IMG/VR virus record: IMGVR_UViG_3300010885_076238
Location: 1 to 64,000 of that record
Strand: one strand, 5' to 3'
DNA from: a virus
Length of the DNA stretch: 64,000 nt
Every line of letters starts with the position of its first letter. The first letter of the stretch is position 1. The notes below the pieces were generated by a model. That model was given only the letters and a program-made list of their open reading frames with translations, searched no databases and was not told where the DNA came from. The position numbers and the translations under genes are program-made. This document shows, one piece after another, positions 52,544 through 61,066 of the stretch.

Positions 52544-53452
52544 TTAGTAAATTTTTTCTTTATTGTCTACTGGTAATCTTTGTTTTTTATGAAGTATAGC
52601 ATAATTATATAAATTAATAATTTTATTTTCATCAAAATTTTCATCAAAACTAAGACTGAAATTAAATATGAATTTATTTGCTACGTAGTTTCTATTGATA
52701 AATTTCCAAAAAAAGTGGTCTTTTTTATTTTTTATATTTTCATTTATAAAACATCTAAAAGCCCAATCGTATGCTAAATTAGGAGTTTGTTTAACTGATT
52801 CTAAAAAATCTTGTTCAAAATGCTGCATAAATATTTGGAAGTTTTTTTTACCTGTTGCGTATAAAGCAACTCCATTTATATGCGTTAACATAGTAGGATC
52901 TGTTGAGAATTGCTCCCCATCGTACAAAGCCCCAGAAATCCAAAATTCATTTGAATTTTCAACATAATTTTTTATTTTTTCTAGCCAATCATTAGATAAA
53001 ATACAATCTGTTTCTAGTAGCAAAGTGGTATCATATTCTTTTGATAATTCCATAGATTTAAAAAACATTAAATTTGGTCCTGATTTTATTCCGTAAGCAG
53101 GAATATTATCTTTATTTTCTTCAATGTATCGCTTCTCTATCTTAAAAGGAATATACAAATCTTCATGCTCAGTAAGATTTAAATTATAAATTTTAACTTC
53201 TTTGAACATTTCTTTTAAATCAACATCTTCTTCAGGCATAAAGTTATTTGCTATTATTATAAAACATAAATCTTTTGATAAGTTTTTATTTGTTTTATTT
53301 TTTAATTGATTCAAGAAAATTTCATATTGATTTTTTTCTTTTGAAATAAAATTTATACAAACACACTCTAGCTTGTTTGGCTCACTTTTTATTTCATTTA
53401 AATTTAAACTATCTATTAGACTTTTGTAAATTACATTTTTAATCTCGCTCAT
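52544..53452 (-). CDS. Putative GT-A glycosyltransferase
   Basis: LLLETDCILSNDW with E147/D149 takes the place of DxD and INGVALYATGKKNF is a GT-A-type acceptor loop. The N-terminal 30 residues look like a linker. Same strand as gmd and only eight bases away, so co-transcribed with the fucose branch. Confidence 0.7.
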   Translation of the reverse strand: MSEIKNVIYKSLIDSLNLNEIKSEPNKLECVCINFISKEKNQYEIFLNQLKNKTNKNLSKDLCFIIIANNFMPEEDVDLKEMFKEVKIYNLNLTEHEDLYIPFKIEKRYIEENKDNIPAYGIKSGPNLMFFKSMELSKEYDTTLLLETDCILSNDWLEKIKNYVENSNEFWISGALYDGEQFSTDPTMLTHINGVALYATGKKNFQIFMQHFEQDFLESVKQTPNLAYDWAFRCFINENIKNKKDHFFWKFINRNYVANKFIFNFSLSFDENFDENKIINLYNYAILHKKQRLPVDNKEKIY

Positions 53453-53459
53453 TTTTTCC

Positions 53460-54344
53460 TTAAGATAAATGATTTAACTCAATTTCTATATCAAATATTT
53501 TACTAATCCAAAAAGAAAACCCAGAACCCCAAAAATGAGAGCTATAAGAAATTATGTTTTTCGATTGTGATAATATTTTCAAATCTAAAGCTAAATCAAA
53601 CATGTTTTTTATAGAAATACTCTTTTCTTGAAGACAAAGAAAACCGGGTTTATTTACACAGTGGTTGCTTTTTGTTTTGGCAACTACAATTCTTTTATTT
53701 TTTTTATTTATTAGAAACTTTTTGAATTTATTGGAGTCCGATAGCACCACTATTTTCTCTTTTGTTTTCATAAGAATTCTATTATAAATAATTTCATATT
53801 TGAATTTAGTTTGAATTTTAATTTTTTCAATTATTTCGATTGGCTCTTTTTCTAGTAACTCTATGTCTCCAAGTCTAAAATGAAACACTTTATATTTTTT
53901 TTCTTTTAGTCTATTTTCTTTTAAGAATTTTTCGTATTCCAATTCTATTTTCTCATTAAAAGAAAAGCAATTTCTAAAAAATTGCTTTTCTTTTTTTTCT
54001 AATTTAAAATTTTCAATTTTTTCGTAAAGATTTTTATTGAAATTTGTTGGAAAAACATCAAAATAAAAAGAGCTAATAAAATGATTTTTATCTTTTTCTG
54101 AAATAATTTTTTGTATAATTTCTTCTACTTGAATAATTTTTTTTGACGCATCTAGATTGATTATTTCGCATTCTTTGTAGTCTAAATTTGATTCATTCTT
54201 ATTAATTAAATAATTAGATATTGGGTGATGCTTAAAATCAATAAATAAGTTTTCTGGGCATTTTCTATAAAGAAAAACACCTCCTCGAATGAAGTCGCCA
54301 ATTCCCCCGGAAAAATTTTTATTATATGATTGAATTATTGCCAT
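53460..54344 (-). CDS. Fucosyltransferase-like protein (HxRLGD)
   Basis: VFHFRLGDIE is a variant of the HxRxGD motif, followed by KIVVLSDSNKF and SKNIISYSSHFWGSGFSFW, the same order as other GT23/GT65-like enzymes. N-terminal GGIGDFIRGG is a usual GT-B start. Probably the third GDP-fucose user in the window. Confidence 0.7.
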   Translation of the reverse strand: MAIIQSYNKNFSGGIGDFIRGGVFLYRKCPENLFIDFKHHPISNYLINKNESNLDYKECEIINLDASKKIIQVEEIIQKIISEKDKNHFISSFYFDVFPTNFNKNLYEKIENFKLEKKEKQFFRNCFSFNEKIELEYEKFLKENRLKEKKYKVFHFRLGDIELLEKEPIEIIEKIKIQTKFKYEIIYNRILMKTKEKIVVLSDSNKFKKFLINKKNKRIVVAKTKSNHCVNKPGFLCLQEKSISIKNMFDLALDLKILSQSKNIISYSSHFWGSGFSFWISKIFDIEIELNHLS

Positions 54345-54475
54345 TTGTATATTTTAATTTAGCTTCTGCACAAATTATTTATCAAATATCATTGAATTTA
54401 AATTTAATAATATTTTTACAAATTTGTCGCTTAAATTTTTTTTTTATTATTAATAAATCCATCATGAAATCGCTA

Positions 54476-54503
54476 TTGACAGAAAAAAAATATTTAGTAT
54501 AAT
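54476..54503 (+). promoter_or_regulatory. Consensus sigma70-type promoter
   Basis: TTGACA and TATAAT are both perfect and lie 16 bases apart, 28 bases before the 54532 start. Confidence 0.85.
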
Positions 54504-54531
54504 AATTTTGTCACTAAAATTTGGAGGGTTT

Positions 54532-54771
54532 ATGTTCTTGTACTATGTTAGAACGGGATCGGTTGATACAAGACAATTAGCTTCAAGTCACAAGCAAGCG
54601 GCCATAAAAACTTTAAAAAGCTGCAGTGATTTTGGAAAATTTGTGATAGTTGGAACCAATGATATTGATGACGCAACCACCAGTGGTTCGCAGATGTTCT
54701 TTTCAACCTCTGCTCTATTAGAGGATTGCGAATCAGATTTGCTTGATAACAACATGAAATTAGTTTATTAA
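54532..54771 (+). CDS. Small conserved hypothetical protein
   Basis: ATG follows GGAGGG. YYVRTGSVDTRQLASSHKQAAI near the start resembles small proteins I have seen in planctomycetes and their phages, but no function is known. It has a perfect-consensus promoter, suggesting early strong expression. Confidence 0.7.
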   Translation: MFLYYVRTGSVDTRQLASSHKQAAIKTLKSCSDFGKFVIVGTNDIDDATTSGSQMFFSTSALLEDCESDLLDNNMKLVY

Positions 54772-54810
54772 AAAAATAATTTTTATTATTTTATCTATAA
54801 TTTTTCTTGC

Positions 54811-54838
54811 TTTACAATCTTGAATTGCGACCTATGAT
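54811..54838 (+). promoter_or_regulatory. Putative promoter TTTACA-16-TATGAT
   Basis: It starts a leader of about 145 bases, with a TTACTCA/TGAGTAA hairpin at 54858-54876, before the 54990 gene. Confidence 0.5.
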
Positions 54839-54989
54839 ATAGAGTCATGTGAATGATTTACTCAGTCGTTGAGTAAGTTATTTCAAATCAAATTAAATTT
54901 TTTAGGTCAAAAAATCGTCTAAAATATTAATTACTAAGACTCGTTATCCAAGTGTGTCCAACATAATTCCGAAAACAAGGAGAGAAGTT

Positions 54990-56024
54990 ATGGCTAAGAA
55001 GATTGATATTGTGAAGAAGTCTGAAACCAAGCCCGAAGCAGCATCTAAGTCTGATGCCGCTCATTCCATTCCTATGGGTGGGGATCGTGAAGCTCCTCGC
55101 AAGCATAGTAAGGTTGTGGATCGCTTTAGGACGAAGGTGAAGCCTTCTACTAAGGAGGTCAAGGCTGACGCTCGTCCAGTCATCGATATTGATGACGAGA
55201 CGAAGGAAAAGTTTGTAGAATTCGCTGCTACCAAGGAACTTTTTGACATTTTTGAGGCCAGCAAAAAGAGTCAGACGGCAGATATTTATGGGGCCATTTT
55301 TGAAAAGTATAAGGATACTTTGTGGCGTTCCAAGACTCAGCCTAAGAATCCTTCTATCAAGGTTCAAAATTTGGATGGAAGTCTTGAAGCCGAAGGTCAG
55401 TTTATTGTTCAAGTTGGAACTAGAATTAAGATTAATATGCCAGAGGTTCCAGAAGATGAGTTGCCGGAAGATGTCCTTCTTAAGGCGCTTGTCGATCTTG
55501 GCGTAAAGAAGAGCAATGCGGCTCGTATTATTGAAGATGAGGTTTCATTCGTTCCTCAGTGGAGTCTTAACTTCACAGATATGCTCAATGGCGTGATGGT
55601 TGAAGGAAAGTTGCAGCCTGCAACAGACCCTCAGATTTCTGCTTCCGAGCTTCTTTTTCAGGTTATAAATGGTCAGGATGAAGATGGAATTGAATTAAAT
55701 TCTAAGTCTCGTCTTGATATGTTGAAAAAGATTTCGGAAGAAGGTTGGGTATTGATCAAGCAGAATGTGGAAAGTCATACCAAATACTTTCCGCAGCTTG
55801 TTGACGGTGCGGATTTTCTTGATAGAGTTTGCAATTACGCAGAATCTAAGGATGAATTGGATTCTATTCTGACAGTTTTCTGCCCTGTGCATTTCTGTCA
55901 GAGAGTCAAGTTTGCTTGTAGTGACGCTCCTGCCGATAAGACCGCAAGGCTTTTGTCGGAAGCAGAAGCTACTATTACCGGCAAGCCGAATGATGATGAA
56001 GTTGAAAGAGCTTATAAAAAGTGA
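54990..56024 (+). CDS. Hypothetical 344-aa protein, host-like codon use
   Basis: The ATG after AAGGAGAG is preferred over one 12 codons upstream. A basic, flexible first 60 residues are followed by acidic and helical segments without a recognised family. It is visibly G+C-richer than the glycosyltransferase genes and heads a group with the two helical proteins downstream, separated by small gaps. A chromatin-related or abundant structural role is only a guess. Confidence 0.6.
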   Translation: MAKKIDIVKKSETKPEAASKSDAAHSIPMGGDREAPRKHSKVVDRFRTKVKPSTKEVKADARPVIDIDDETKEKFVEFAATKELFDIFEASKKSQTADIYGAIFEKYKDTLWRSKTQPKNPSIKVQNLDGSLEAEGQFIVQVGTRIKINMPEVPEDELPEDVLLKALVDLGVKKSNAARIIEDEVSFVPQWSLNFTDMLNGVMVEGKLQPATDPQISASELLFQVINGQDEDGIELNSKSRLDMLKKISEEGWVLIKQNVESHTKYFPQLVDGADFLDRVCNYAESKDELDSILTVFCPVHFCQRVKFACSDAPADKTARLLSEAEATITGKPNDDEVERAYKK

Positions 56025-56040
56025 AAATTAGGAGTGCGTG

Positions 56041-56358
56041 ATGAGAAAAAAGTCTAGAACCGATATTATCAGAGAACACTTGCTTTCTGCAAAATCATTT
56101 GAACAAAGCCCAAATGCTGTTGTTCAGGATTTGAAGAAAAAGGGAGTTGATGTTACTGTTCATCATGTTGGAATGGTGAAACTCTCTATTAGAGGCAAAA
56201 GAGTTTTGAAGAGAATCGGTAATAGAAGTGGTCGTAGCGGTAGAACTAAGAAAAATTCTGGATTATTTATTGCCAAAGATCTTTTGAAATCTTGTAATAA
56301 TAATCTCGATTTGGCTTTGCAAAATTTGAAAGTTGTTGCCAAGCTAATGAATGATTAG
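56041..56358 (+). CDS. Planctomycete-type helical domain protein
   Basis: The first half (RTDIIREHLLSAKSFEQSPNAVVQDLKKKGVDVTVHHVGMVKLSI) matches the domain in the 44014 and 56411 products; a basic KRVLKRIGNRSGRSGRTKK linker then leads to a LLKSCNNNLDLALQNLKVVAKLM helix. It may bind DNA. Starts at ATG after GGAGTG; GTG one codon earlier is possible. Confidence 0.7.
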   Translation: MRKKSRTDIIREHLLSAKSFEQSPNAVVQDLKKKGVDVTVHHVGMVKLSIRGKRVLKRIGNRSGRSGRTKKNSGLFIAKDLLKSCNNNLDLALQNLKVVAKLMND

Positions 56359-56410
56359 GCGTTGTGTGTCGCAATGCTATTGTTTCTAAAATGCCAAAGG
56401 AGAAAATTTT

Positions 56411-56770
56411 ATGGCTGAAAAGGAAGTGGTTAATCGGTCTCAGGCGATTCGTGAATATTTGAATTCGGTGAAGCCGTCTGATCGTGGCCCTAGGGCTGTT
56501 AGCGAAGCTTTGAAGGCTAAGGGTCTTAGCGTTAGCCCACAGCTTGTCTCCCAGGTTAAAACTTCTTTGAATAAGAAAACTTCTTCAAAGAAGAAGGGTC
56601 GAGTTTATGATTCTTCTTTTTCAAAGAAGATTAAGAAGTCTCGTCCAGATTGGTTTCAATTGGAAAGTGTTGACACTTTGATTAGTGCCAAGAATCTTCT
56701 TAAGTCTGTTGGTGGAGATTTGAATGCTGCAAAAAAGAATTTAGAAATCATTTCTAAGCTCTTGTCGTAA
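56411..56770 (+). CDS. Planctomycete-type helical domain protein
   Basis: SQAIREYLNSVKPSDRGPRAVSEALKAKGLSVSPQLVSQVKTSL is the same helical repeat as in 44014 and 56041, followed by a Lys-rich linker and the helix AKNLLKSVGGDLNAAKKNLEIISKLL, homologous to the tail of the 56041 product. AAAGGAGAA site and terminator. Probably a tandem paralogue of 56041. Confidence 0.75.
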   Translation: MAEKEVVNRSQAIREYLNSVKPSDRGPRAVSEALKAKGLSVSPQLVSQVKTSLNKKTSSKKKGRVYDSSFSKKIKKSRPDWFQLESVDTLISAKNLLKSVGGDLNAAKKNLEIISKLLS

Positions 56771-56775
56771 GCAGG

Positions 56776-56829
56776 AAAAGAGAGTAGAATTCCCGTCTGA
56801 GATACGGCGGGAGTTCTATTTCTCTTTTT
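56776..56829 (+). terminator. Rho-independent terminator
   Basis: AGAGAGTAGAA...CCCG pairs with CGGG...TTCTATTTCTCT and is followed by T. It closes the 54990-56770 group. Confidence 0.85.
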
Positions 56830-56841
56830 AAAAGGATTTTT

Positions 56842-57192
56842 ATGAAAATTGACAAATCTTTAATCTTAATTGCTGTATTTTCAATTGTATCTTGGGAGAT
56901 ATTTTGTTATCAAAATAATCAAATCAAAGTATTGAAAGAATTTGTTGAAATAAATAAAAAATCTCAAGAAATTAACGAAGATGAAATTAGAGATTTAATT
57001 TGTGCAGTTCAAGAAGAAAAAAACAAAAATGAGGGAATTGCTACTCGCAACTATGTCGCTGGAATTTTGGATGGAGTGAATAAAAAAGACTACTACGCCG
57101 AGGTTTGGCATAAAGGATTCGATAGTGGCATTCAAAATAAAATTTTAATAGGAGAATCTGAAAAGGCATATGTTGTGAATAAAGGCGAATAA
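56842..57192 (+). CDS. Membrane-anchored helical protein
   Basis: A hydrophobic N-terminal helix (about 7-23) is followed by a coiled, charged region with EINEDEIRDLICAVQEEKNK, then GILDGVNKKDYYAEVWHKGFDSG. AAAAGGA site. It may be anchored to the membrane; no family recognised. Confidence 0.6.
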   Translation: MKIDKSLILIAVFSIVSWEIFCYQNNQIKVLKEFVEINKKSQEINEDEIRDLICAVQEEKNKNEGIATRNYVAGILDGVNKKDYYAEVWHKGFDSGIQNKILIGESEKAYVVNKGE

Positions 57193-57200
57193 AAATTAAT

Positions 57201-57354
57201 TTAAGGTGTTATGGATTGGATTGGGATTGCCCACAATCAAAGATAGTGCTTTGATTGAGCAATAACTTAAGCGAGCATAGTTGGTCACTCCAATGATTTT
57301 TGGGAAAGTGAGCGTTGTCGCGTCTCAAAAATAGCACCAATCCATAACCCTTAA
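57201..57354 (+). ncRNA. Candidate structured RNA with three internal hairpins
   Basis: An 18-base closing stem joins TTAAGG/CCTTAA and GTTATGGATTGG/CCAATCCATAAC, with one bulge. Inside are CAATCAAAG/CTTTGATTG with a TTGC/GCAA base, and TCACT/AGTGA with CCAA/TTGG, closed by GCGA/TCGC. No known family is recognised and no gene of its own lies here, although MDWIGIAHNQR is a possible mini-frame. Its last bases overlap the 3' end of the minus-strand gene. Confidence 0.6.
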
Positions 57355-58046
57355 ATAAATTTAGGCTTTCTTTTAATTATGCTTGTTGTATCATCAAATA
57401 ATAAAAGATCGTCAATTGATCCTATTAATCCATCTGCTAAGATTTGAATCATTTCATCATTTTCTCTTAATTCTTTGACAATTTCAATTTGCATAGAATG
57501 GACATGGTTGTTAGGATACCATATTCTAAATAATTGATTCATATTGTTTTTCGAACGCCCAGAATATTTTCCTCTTTTTTTTCCTTCATAAACACCGAAC
57601 GATTCGTTTTCTAAAAAATAACAAAAAGCATCTTTTATACGAAGATCACAAGTATATGAAGAAGGATTTCCTTCTCCGTAACCTATAATTAAGTCTAAGT
57701 TTTGATCGGCAACTTCATTTTTTACGCTATTACTGCATCCATGTAAATAAAAAATATAAACTCTGTTGTCTATTTTTTTTAGAATTCTAGCTGTCATTCT
57801 TAGAATTTGTTCTAAAAATTCTTCTTTTATAACATCTTCGTGAACATGACCAACATGATTGCAGTCTGCTTCATCTGCAAAATAATTAAATTTTTTATTT
57901 CTTTTCCATCCTCTGTTTATAACGGCAAAAGCTCCCATCTCAGAGGCAACAGTGTCCGCAATCAAGGCGGTATTTGTATCGTCTAGACCATGGGGAGCAA
58001 CCAAAATTACCGGGATGTCTCCATTTATCAGACTTACTCTTTCCAT
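57351..58046 (-). CDS. Putative metal-dependent hydrolase (N-formylglutamate amidohydrolase-like)
   Basis: APHG (18-21), DCNH, LHG and HSMQIEIVKELR are His/Glu positions like those of N-formylglutamate amidohydrolases and related zinc hydrolases. The block YEGKKRGKYSGRSKNNMNQLFR is unusual. The substrate is unknown. Confidence 0.6.
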   Translation of the reverse strand: MERVSLINGDIPVILVAPHGLDDTNTALIADTVASEMGAFAVINRGWKRNKKFNYFADEADCNHVGHVHEDVIKEEFLEQILRMTARILKKIDNRVYIFYLHGCSNSVKNEVADQNLDLIIGYGEGNPSSYTCDLRIKDAFCYFLENESFGVYEGKKRGKYSGRSKNNMNQLFRIWYPNNHVHSMQIEIVKELRENDEMIQILADGLIGSIDDLLLFDDTTSIIKRKPKFI

Positions 58047-58168
58047 AAAATTTACTCCTTATTTTTCAATATTATAGTTGTTTTATAAATTTAAAAATAC
58101 TTTAAACAAACTTTAATTTATTGTGCATAAATTTTTTTTATTCTCGACCGTTATGTCGATAGACACCT

Positions 58169-58180
58169 GTACAAGGAGAT
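58169..58180 (+). promoter_or_regulatory. Probable CsrA-binding site over the sigma-factor ribosome-binding site
   Basis: GTACAAGGAGAT matches the CsrA consensus RUACARGGAUGU at 10 of 12 positions and contains the AAGGAG of the sigma-factor gene. CsrA bound here would block translation. Two CsrA proteins are encoded in the window. Confidence 0.55.
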
Positions 58181-58184
58181 AAAA

Positions 58185-59198
58185 ATGATGATTCCATATG
58201 TTCCAATAAACGAAAATCGTCGAGAAGAACTTCAAATTGATCTTTCGAATTGTAATAAAACCTTAAAAAAGTATTACAAACAAGTTGCTCATCGAAAAGG
58301 AAGCAGGGGATTTGTAACTAGCAACAACGAAAGTATTAATAGACCCAAATATTACAAACAAATATTGGGTGCGTATAGAAGTTGTCCCACGGCAGATATT
58401 AATTTGCACGGAGTCTTAATTCCAAATTGTGATGTTAGGGCAATAGTTTTTCTTGAAGATATTAGATGGGAAATTCTAACATCTATTTCGGGAATGCTCA
58501 CTGGGCTTGCCAATAAGAAAAACAAAAGCAAGAGTCTTTGTGATTCTGCGTTATCTTTTGAGGATTTGGAAAGTGAAGCTTTCAAGTCTGCCCTTTCCTC
58601 TATTCACTCTTACGCAAAAGAAAAGATTTGTTTTTCTACATATTTTTATGTTTGTGCAAACAGACACATCAGCAGCTTGTGCAGTAGATCTAATTCTATG
58701 TCTAAACTTAGCAAAAAATCAATTAAACTAAAAAGAAGATACATAGAAGTTCAAAAGTCTTTAGGAAGAAACTCTAATTTTGAAGAAGTTGTTGAACTTA
58801 TGAATTTGAAAGAAAATGAAATTGAACTTCTCCGATCTACATTGAATTGTTTCGTTTCTCATCACGATGAAAAAACTACAATGAGTAAGCATTACGCTGG
58901 AGTTGATGGGGCGAAACATTATTCTTCCTCTGGGAAAAGGGGTGGGGATTTGATTTTATCTTCAAATAATACTTTTGTAGAATCGTTAGATGATAAAGAG
59001 ATTGGAGGCATGAATCTCACCGATTTGGAAAAAGCTGTCTTAGAAGGATTTATGCAATCTTCTAGCAAACTAGGAATAAACTCCGTTGCTAAGAATGTTG
59101 TCAATCCTAAGACTGGCAAGCCTTTTTCAAGGATGGCTGTGACTTATGCTTGGAGAAGGGTAAAAGAGAAAATCAATAACTTCAGGAAAGTTGCCTAA
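58185..59198 (+). CDS. Divergent RNA polymerase sigma factor
   Basis: The order is region 2 (LSFEDLESEAFKSALSS, FSTYFYVCANRHISSLCSRSN), region 3 (SKKSIKLKRRYIEVQKSLGRNSNFEEVVELMNLKENEIELL) and a C-terminal HTH (DLEKAVLEG, FSRMAVTYAWRRVKEKI) as in region 4. At 337 residues it is near the usual size. It could read the phage's late or middle promoters. ATGATG at the start leaves two choices. Confidence 0.78.
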   Translation: MMIPYVPINENRREELQIDLSNCNKTLKKYYKQVAHRKGSRGFVTSNNESINRPKYYKQILGAYRSCPTADINLHGVLIPNCDVRAIVFLEDIRWEILTSISGMLTGLANKKNKSKSLCDSALSFEDLESEAFKSALSSIHSYAKEKICFSTYFYVCANRHISSLCSRSNSMSKLSKKSIKLKRRYIEVQKSLGRNSNFEEVVELMNLKENEIELLRSTLNCFVSHHDEKTTMSKHYAGVDGAKHYSSSGKRGGDLILSSNNTFVESLDDKEIGGMNLTDLEKAVLEGFMQSSSKLGINSVAKNVVNPKTGKPFSRMAVTYAWRRVKEKINNFRKVA

Positions 59199-59204
59199 TA
59201 CATC

Positions 59205-60329
59205 ATGCAGAAACATCTTAATTTTTTGGTTCCGAGTTTAGACGCTAGAAGAAATTTTATTCAATCTGGCCAGTGTAATTTGAATTCTTTCATTGGAAAT
59301 GAGGAGGCAATAAGGCGCCTTTCTAGAGCGGTTTTTTCTGCCATTGGAAAAGAAGACCACTGCTGTTCGGACTATTCTTTTGCTTTGTGCGGGCCACCAT
59401 CTACCGGCAAGACTTATCTTGCAAAACTATTTGCCAAGACATTGTCTATACCTTTTGTTGTTATCGAACCGCAGACAGTGAAAAAAGTTGATGATATTTT
59501 CTTTGAAACCCAAAAGGCAATTACCGAGCATTATCAAAAGCTTGGACTAAACTTTGAATTATTTGACTTTGGCGACAAAGTTTATTGTCCTCCTCCTTGT
59601 GTTGTTTTTATCGATGAGGTTCACAATCTAAAATCAAATGTTGTTCAAGGTTTATTGAAGGCGACAGAGCCAAACGATAGACTTATGATTACTGAAGAAG
59701 GAAGTACGATTCATACAAATAATATCTGTTGGGTGATAGCAACCACAGATAGAGGCGATTTGTTCGATGCTTTTGATACAAGATTTCAAAAAGTATTTCT
59801 AAGACTGTATTCCAAGAAAGAAATTTCTAAAATTATCAACTCCAACAACCCAGATTGGAGCGAGGAGATTTGCGATATTGTTTCAAACTATAATTCACAA
59901 GTTCCAAGAGAAGCTATTGCTTTTGCAAAAGACATGAGGGTTGAACAAGAAATGAATCCAAGAGATTGGAAATTCGTTGCTCAATCTGTTGCAAGGGATC
60001 ACGGAATTGATGAATTTGGAATGAGCCAAATAAGAGTTGATATTCTTAAAGCATTGGGTCAATCTCCAATGTCTGCATCGCAACTTCCATTTGTTGCACA
60101 TGTAAAAGAAGATGAACTTAGAAAGTATATTATGCCCCCACTTCTCTCTAGAACCCCAGATCAAGCGATTCCCATGGTTACAGTCTCGACCAAAGGGTAT
60201 ACAATAACCATTGCTGGAATTGACGAGCTAAATAAGAGAGGGATTAGAAACAGGGGTTTAGAGGCTATTCCAGAAAGCGTTAGACATTCTTTCGTAAAAG
60301 AAGAAGAAAAGGAGATTTCTTATGCCTGA
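59205..60329 (+). CDS. RuvB-like AAA ATPase
   Basis: FIGNEEAIRRLSRAV, Walker A GPPSTGKT (63-70), Walker B VVFIDEVH (133-140) and IATTDRGDLFDAFDTRF (sensor 1 and arginine finger) follow RuvB. The C-terminal winged helix (LKALGQSPMSASQLPFVA) is present. No RuvA or RuvC is in the window. It probably acts on branched DNA. Confidence 0.88.
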   Translation: MQKHLNFLVPSLDARRNFIQSGQCNLNSFIGNEEAIRRLSRAVFSAIGKEDHCCSDYSFALCGPPSTGKTYLAKLFAKTLSIPFVVIEPQTVKKVDDIFFETQKAITEHYQKLGLNFELFDFGDKVYCPPPCVVFIDEVHNLKSNVVQGLLKATEPNDRLMITEEGSTIHTNNICWVIATTDRGDLFDAFDTRFQKVFLRLYSKKEISKIINSNNPDWSEEICDIVSNYNSQVPREAIAFAKDMRVEQEMNPRDWKFVAQSVARDHGIDEFGMSQIRVDILKALGQSPMSASQLPFVAHVKEDELRKYIMPPLLSRTPDQAIPMVTVSTKGYTITIAGIDELNKRGIRNRGLEAIPESVRHSFVKEEEKEISYA

Positions 60330-60462
60330 TAGTTTGAAGTTCGCAATTGCTTTAATTATAGTATTTTTTATCTATCCTCCATTGATGGGTTTGTTTTTCG
60401 GTCTTGGCGTAATTGTTTGCATTAGACTTTTGATAGAAAAAATTGTAAATGACTTTACGTAA
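60322..60462 (+). CDS. Small membrane protein
   Basis: A 46-residue frame starts after GGAG and is almost wholly hydrophobic from residue 7 to 35 (ALIIVFFIYPPLMGLFFGLGVIV), with a charged tail. It overlaps the RuvB-like gene end. A holin, antiholin or other membrane role is possible but unproven. Confidence 0.5.
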   Translation: MPDSLKFAIALIIVFFIYPPLMGLFFGLGVIVCIRLLIEKIVNDFT

Positions 60463-60468
60463 TTATGA

Positions 60469-60497
60469 TTGAAATTTGAATTTGAATTCGATATAAT
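60469..60497 (+). promoter_or_regulatory. Sigma70-type promoter
   Basis: TTGAAA and TATAAT lie 17 bases apart, 30 bases before the 60527 gene. Confidence 0.7.
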
Positions 60498-60526
60498 GAT
60501 TCTTCCTCATTAGAGAATTAATAATT

Positions 60527-60973
60527 ATGTCTTATTCAACAAATAGAGTGGTTGCTATTCCTGCCGGGAAATGCCCTGTAAAATTGCAAAGCACTAAAAA
60601 AGAAGATGTTGTCGAATGGGCAGAAGAAGTTATTGCTACTGGATTTAAAAGCAATATAAATTACCTTCCTTCTTCTTTAATATTTTTTGCACAACAATTT
60701 TTTAATATTTTTACCGATGATTACAAAACGGTTTGCAATCACATAAACTTAGCATATAATACTGACTCCAAAGAGCTTCAAAATTTAATTGATAAAATTA
60801 GCATTGAAAAAAGAATATTAGACAAGCAAAAAGAAAAACAAAGAGAAGAGAAAGACAAAGAAGAAAATATTTTGAGGCTAAAAAAAGCTCAAGCACAAAA
60901 ACCTCAAATAGTCCAAAAAACAGAAGAGAAGCCTGTGGAAGTAAAAAAGAAGATTGTCATAAGAAGAAAATAA
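60527..60973 (+). CDS. Hypothetical protein with charged coiled-coil tail
   Basis: Residues 1-75 contain AVAIPAGKCPVKLQ-like and FFAQQFFNIF segments; 85-148 are a Lys/Glu/Gln coiled coil. No family recognised. Its own promoter lies 30 bases upstream. Confidence 0.6.
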   Translation: MSYSTNRVVAIPAGKCPVKLQSTKKEDVVEWAEEVIATGFKSNINYLPSSLIFFAQQFFNIFTDDYKTVCNHINLAYNTDSKELQNLIDKISIEKRILDKQKEKQREEKDKEENILRLKKAQAQKPQIVQKTEEKPVEVKKKIVIRRK

Positions 60974-60984
60974 GACAATTAATT

Positions 60985-61053
60985 ATGGAAACAACGGCTT
61001 TAATATGGGTGTTAGTAGTTTTTGTTTACGCCTACTTTTGTAGCTTTGACTAA
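60985..61053 (+). CDS. Possible 22-aa membrane peptide
   Basis: METTALIWVLVVFVYAYFCSFD is one hydrophobic span. There is no good ribosome-binding site, so this is uncertain. Confidence 0.3.
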   Translation: METTALIWVLVVFVYAYFCSFD

Positions 61054-61066
61054 CTTAGGAGTTTTT

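Noticed and set aside
54927-55412. Minus-strand frame opposite the 54990 gene
   Set aside because: No ribosome-binding site, and the opposite frame has a strong one.
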